A stretch of 17,137 nucleotides of DNA from Campylobacterota bacterium (GTDB taxonomy: Bacteria > Campylobacterota > Campylobacteria > Campylobacterales > Sulfurovaceae): contig JAADDP010000070.1 in NCBI GenBank assembly GCA_013153825.1, positions 1 through 17,137 on the forward strand. The letters are read 5' to 3'. Below are positions 15,714 through 17,137 of this stretch, one piece after another. Position numbers and translations under genes: made by a program. The first letter of the stretch is position 1. Every line of letters begins with the position of its first letter. The notes beneath the pieces were generated by a model that had not been told where the DNA came from, ran no database searches, and saw only the letters and a list, made by a program, of their open reading frames with translations.

Positions 15714-16079
15714 CTACTTGACCACACATCTAGCGATGAAGAAGCCCCTCTCAAAATTTGGGGATGAGAAGATATTATCCTCTAAGCTCCAATCCCGACT
15801 CTTAATAATCTCTACAGATTGAGACCCTTTTCTATATAATCTATTCTCACACAAAATAGCATCACCTCTATTAAATGCCTCGGTAACACTCTCTATCCTA
15901 TCAATGGTCACCTTAAAGTGTAGAGCTATAAGTAGGATAAGGGCAGATATGGTTATACCGATACCCCTCTTGAAGCTCCCTTTAGGCATAAACTCTCTAG
16001 TTGTAACAAATGCAGTTATTGCCAATACAAATATGGCTATTGTGAGATAACCTGCCTCTAGTTTAATGAAAAGTTCCAC
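15714..16079 (-). CDS. Small two-helix membrane protein of unknown function
   Basis: I do not recognise this 121-residue protein. It has two predicted membrane helices (about 11-27, LTIAIFVLAITAFVTT, and 39-55, GITISALILLIALHF) joined by a short basic loop (KGSFKR). A C-terminal domain of about 65 residues follows, with two cysteines (C77, C118) and the stretch SRDWSLEDNIFSSPNFERGF. By the positive-inside rule the basic loop should be cytoplasmic, placing the C-terminal domain in the periplasm, where the cysteines could form a disulfide. The start is GTG at 16077-16079 with AAGGA seven bases upstream. It lies 14 bases after the DUF4153 gene and abuts coaE, so the three are co-transcribed. A role with the DUF4153 protein is possible but unproven. 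Confidence 0.75.
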   Translation of the reverse strand: MELFIKLEAGYLTIAIFVLAITAFVTTREFMPKGSFKRGIGITISALILLIALHFKVTIDRIESVTEAFNRGDAILCENRLYRKGSQSVEIIKSRDWSLEDNIFSSPNFERGFFIARCVVK

Positions 16080-16093
16080 TCTAAAATCCTTTT

Positions 16094-17137
16094 TTAAAAG
16101 AGTATTTTAGCCACAAAATCTGTAATTTCACCACTTTTTGTATCAACTCCTATGGAATAGAAGAGAATTTTTATATCTTTAGCCCTATACTCCATCCTAT
16201 AGTTTGGAAGTGATACATATGAATCCTTTCTATATAGACCTAGAGATTTAACCATATCTCCCAGATTTACCCTTATAAGCCTATTACCATTCCTGACACT
16301 CAAAATATTCTTATCAAAATTTACTCGAATACTCTTTGTATATATCTTTCTATTGTAGTCCCTACTGTAGCTAAACTCAACCAGAAGGGTATAGCCCCTT
16401 ATATTTAATATCTTTCTTGGAAGGGTAGTTGTAAACTTTATATATCTACTCTTACTCTCTACACTATTTAGCCCTAAACTCTTAACGGCAAACTTAGGAA
16501 AATAGACCCTATCTTTTATAGTTATATTTAAATCTTCATACCTCTCTACAACATCAGGAATAACAGCTCTAAGGCTCTCTAATCTATCAGTGGAGTAGAG
16601 ATGTTCAACTATCGAATATACACTCTGTTGCTCCTGCTGTGTTAAGTTATGCTCAAGTACCAATATCTCCTTTAGCCTCTCAAGCTGACTCTCCCTGCTA
16701 TAATTCAATGCTCCATACTTTCCAAACTGTGAGAAGATTAACATAAGGGTCAATGTCACAAATAGCCACTTATAACTCGCCTCCTTTACAGATATGAAAT
16801 ATATACTCATAGATATCAGCCAGATACCAAATATGGCAATATAGTATCTATTCTCTGTAAAGCCATACTCAGAGACCCTTATATATATGGCAAGTGCCAA
16901 CATTATACTCTGAAAGAGTATAGCACCCCATATTATAGATTTAAATCTCCAATCTCTACCCTTTATTAGTGGAGTCCAGAATAGATATGTCAATATTGCC
17001 ACAAATGAGAATATTAGTGATATCTTAGCCAAAATTCCGTTTGGCCACTCTCCAGATATCAATATCTTCAGGCTATATGTAAATATTATGAGAAAATATA
17101 CAATAGTCAGAGGGGATAGTATATATTTAGTAAACAC
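16094..17137 (-). CDS. DUF4153-type integral membrane protein (partial, N-terminus beyond right edge)
   Basis: This is a polytopic inner-membrane protein with the hallmarks of DUF4153, a family without an established function. The visible 347 residues are the C-terminal part. They run YILSPLTIVYFLIIFTYSLK, then the GEWPNGILAK turn, several membrane helices, and the family-typical IRVSEYGFTENRYYI around 87-101. Further helices follow to about residue 137, and then a soluble domain of about 210 residues that should lie on one face of the membrane. There is no ribosome site or start here: the edge codon is GTG in mid-domain, and the family has further helices upstream, so the gene continues outside the window. 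It is followed by the 121-residue membrane protein and coaE on the same strand. Confidence 0.8.
   Translation of the reverse strand: MFTKYILSPLTIVYFLIIFTYSLKILISGEWPNGILAKISLIFSFVAILTYLFWTPLIKGRDWRFKSIIWGAILFQSIMLALAIYIRVSEYGFTENRYYIAIFGIWLISMSIYFISVKEASYKWLFVTLTLMLIFSQFGKYGALNYSRESQLERLKEILVLEHNLTQQEQQSVYSIVEHLYSTDRLESLRAVIPDVVERYEDLNITIKDRVYFPKFAVKSLGLNSVESKSRYIKFTTTLPRKILNIRGYTLLVEFSYSRDYNRKIYTKSIRVNFDKNILSVRNGNRLIRVNLGDMVKSLGLYRKDSYVSLPNYRMEYRAKDIKILFYSIGVDTKSGEITDFVAKILF

Overview
The window looks like a chromosomal segment of a free-living Campylobacterota (Epsilonproteobacteria). The evidence is a low-GC genome with AGA/ATA/GAG-rich genes, an RNase J with a long basic N-terminal extension directly after ksgA, a complete minCDE operon, an Opr-type porin, and a Tat-type Rieske protein of a cytochrome bc1 complex. 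A Sulfurovum/Sulfurimonas-like lineage fits, but genus cannot be fixed from sequence reading alone. I saw no tRNA, rRNA, CRISPR array, insertion sequence or phage gene.

Layout, left to right. (1) The 5' part of petA (Rieske protein) on the minus strand, cut by the left edge. A roughly 290-bp AT-rich divergent spacer with three consecutive dyads separates it from a plus-strand M20 carboxypeptidase gene. (2) A long minus-strand block read from right to left: a phytase-like lipoprotein gene, then a SurA/PpiC-type periplasmic chaperone, sbcD, sbcC, ksgA and rnj. From the chaperone gene to rnj the genes touch or overlap and probably form one operon. (3) A plus-strand minC-minD-minE operon with overlapping genes, placing the division site. 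(4) A small hairpin between convergent transcripts, then minus-strand amt and glnB (ammonium uptake and its PII regulator) with a GC-rich hairpin between them. (5) A plus-strand outer-membrane porin gene, divergent from amt. Its stop codon interlocks with that of the convergent coaE. (6) A minus-strand operon of a DUF4153 membrane protein (cut by the right edge), a small two-helix membrane protein and coaE.

Most of this is housekeeping: respiration, DNA break repair, rRNA methylation and RNA decay, envelope biogenesis, division-site placement, nitrogen sensing and CoA synthesis. I did not find a convincing new multi-gene system. The items most worth a second look are small-scale: the 50-bp out-of-frame ksgA/rnj overlap, the hairpin inside the 3' end of coaE just after the porin stop, the amt-glnB hairpin, the dyads in two divergent promoter regions, a possibly leaderless lipoprotein mRNA, a parvulin-like domain without its usual motif, and the uncharacterised membrane-protein pair upstream of coaE.

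Coding strands are strikingly purine-rich. The bias flips at each gene-orientation switch, which by itself supports the gene calls.
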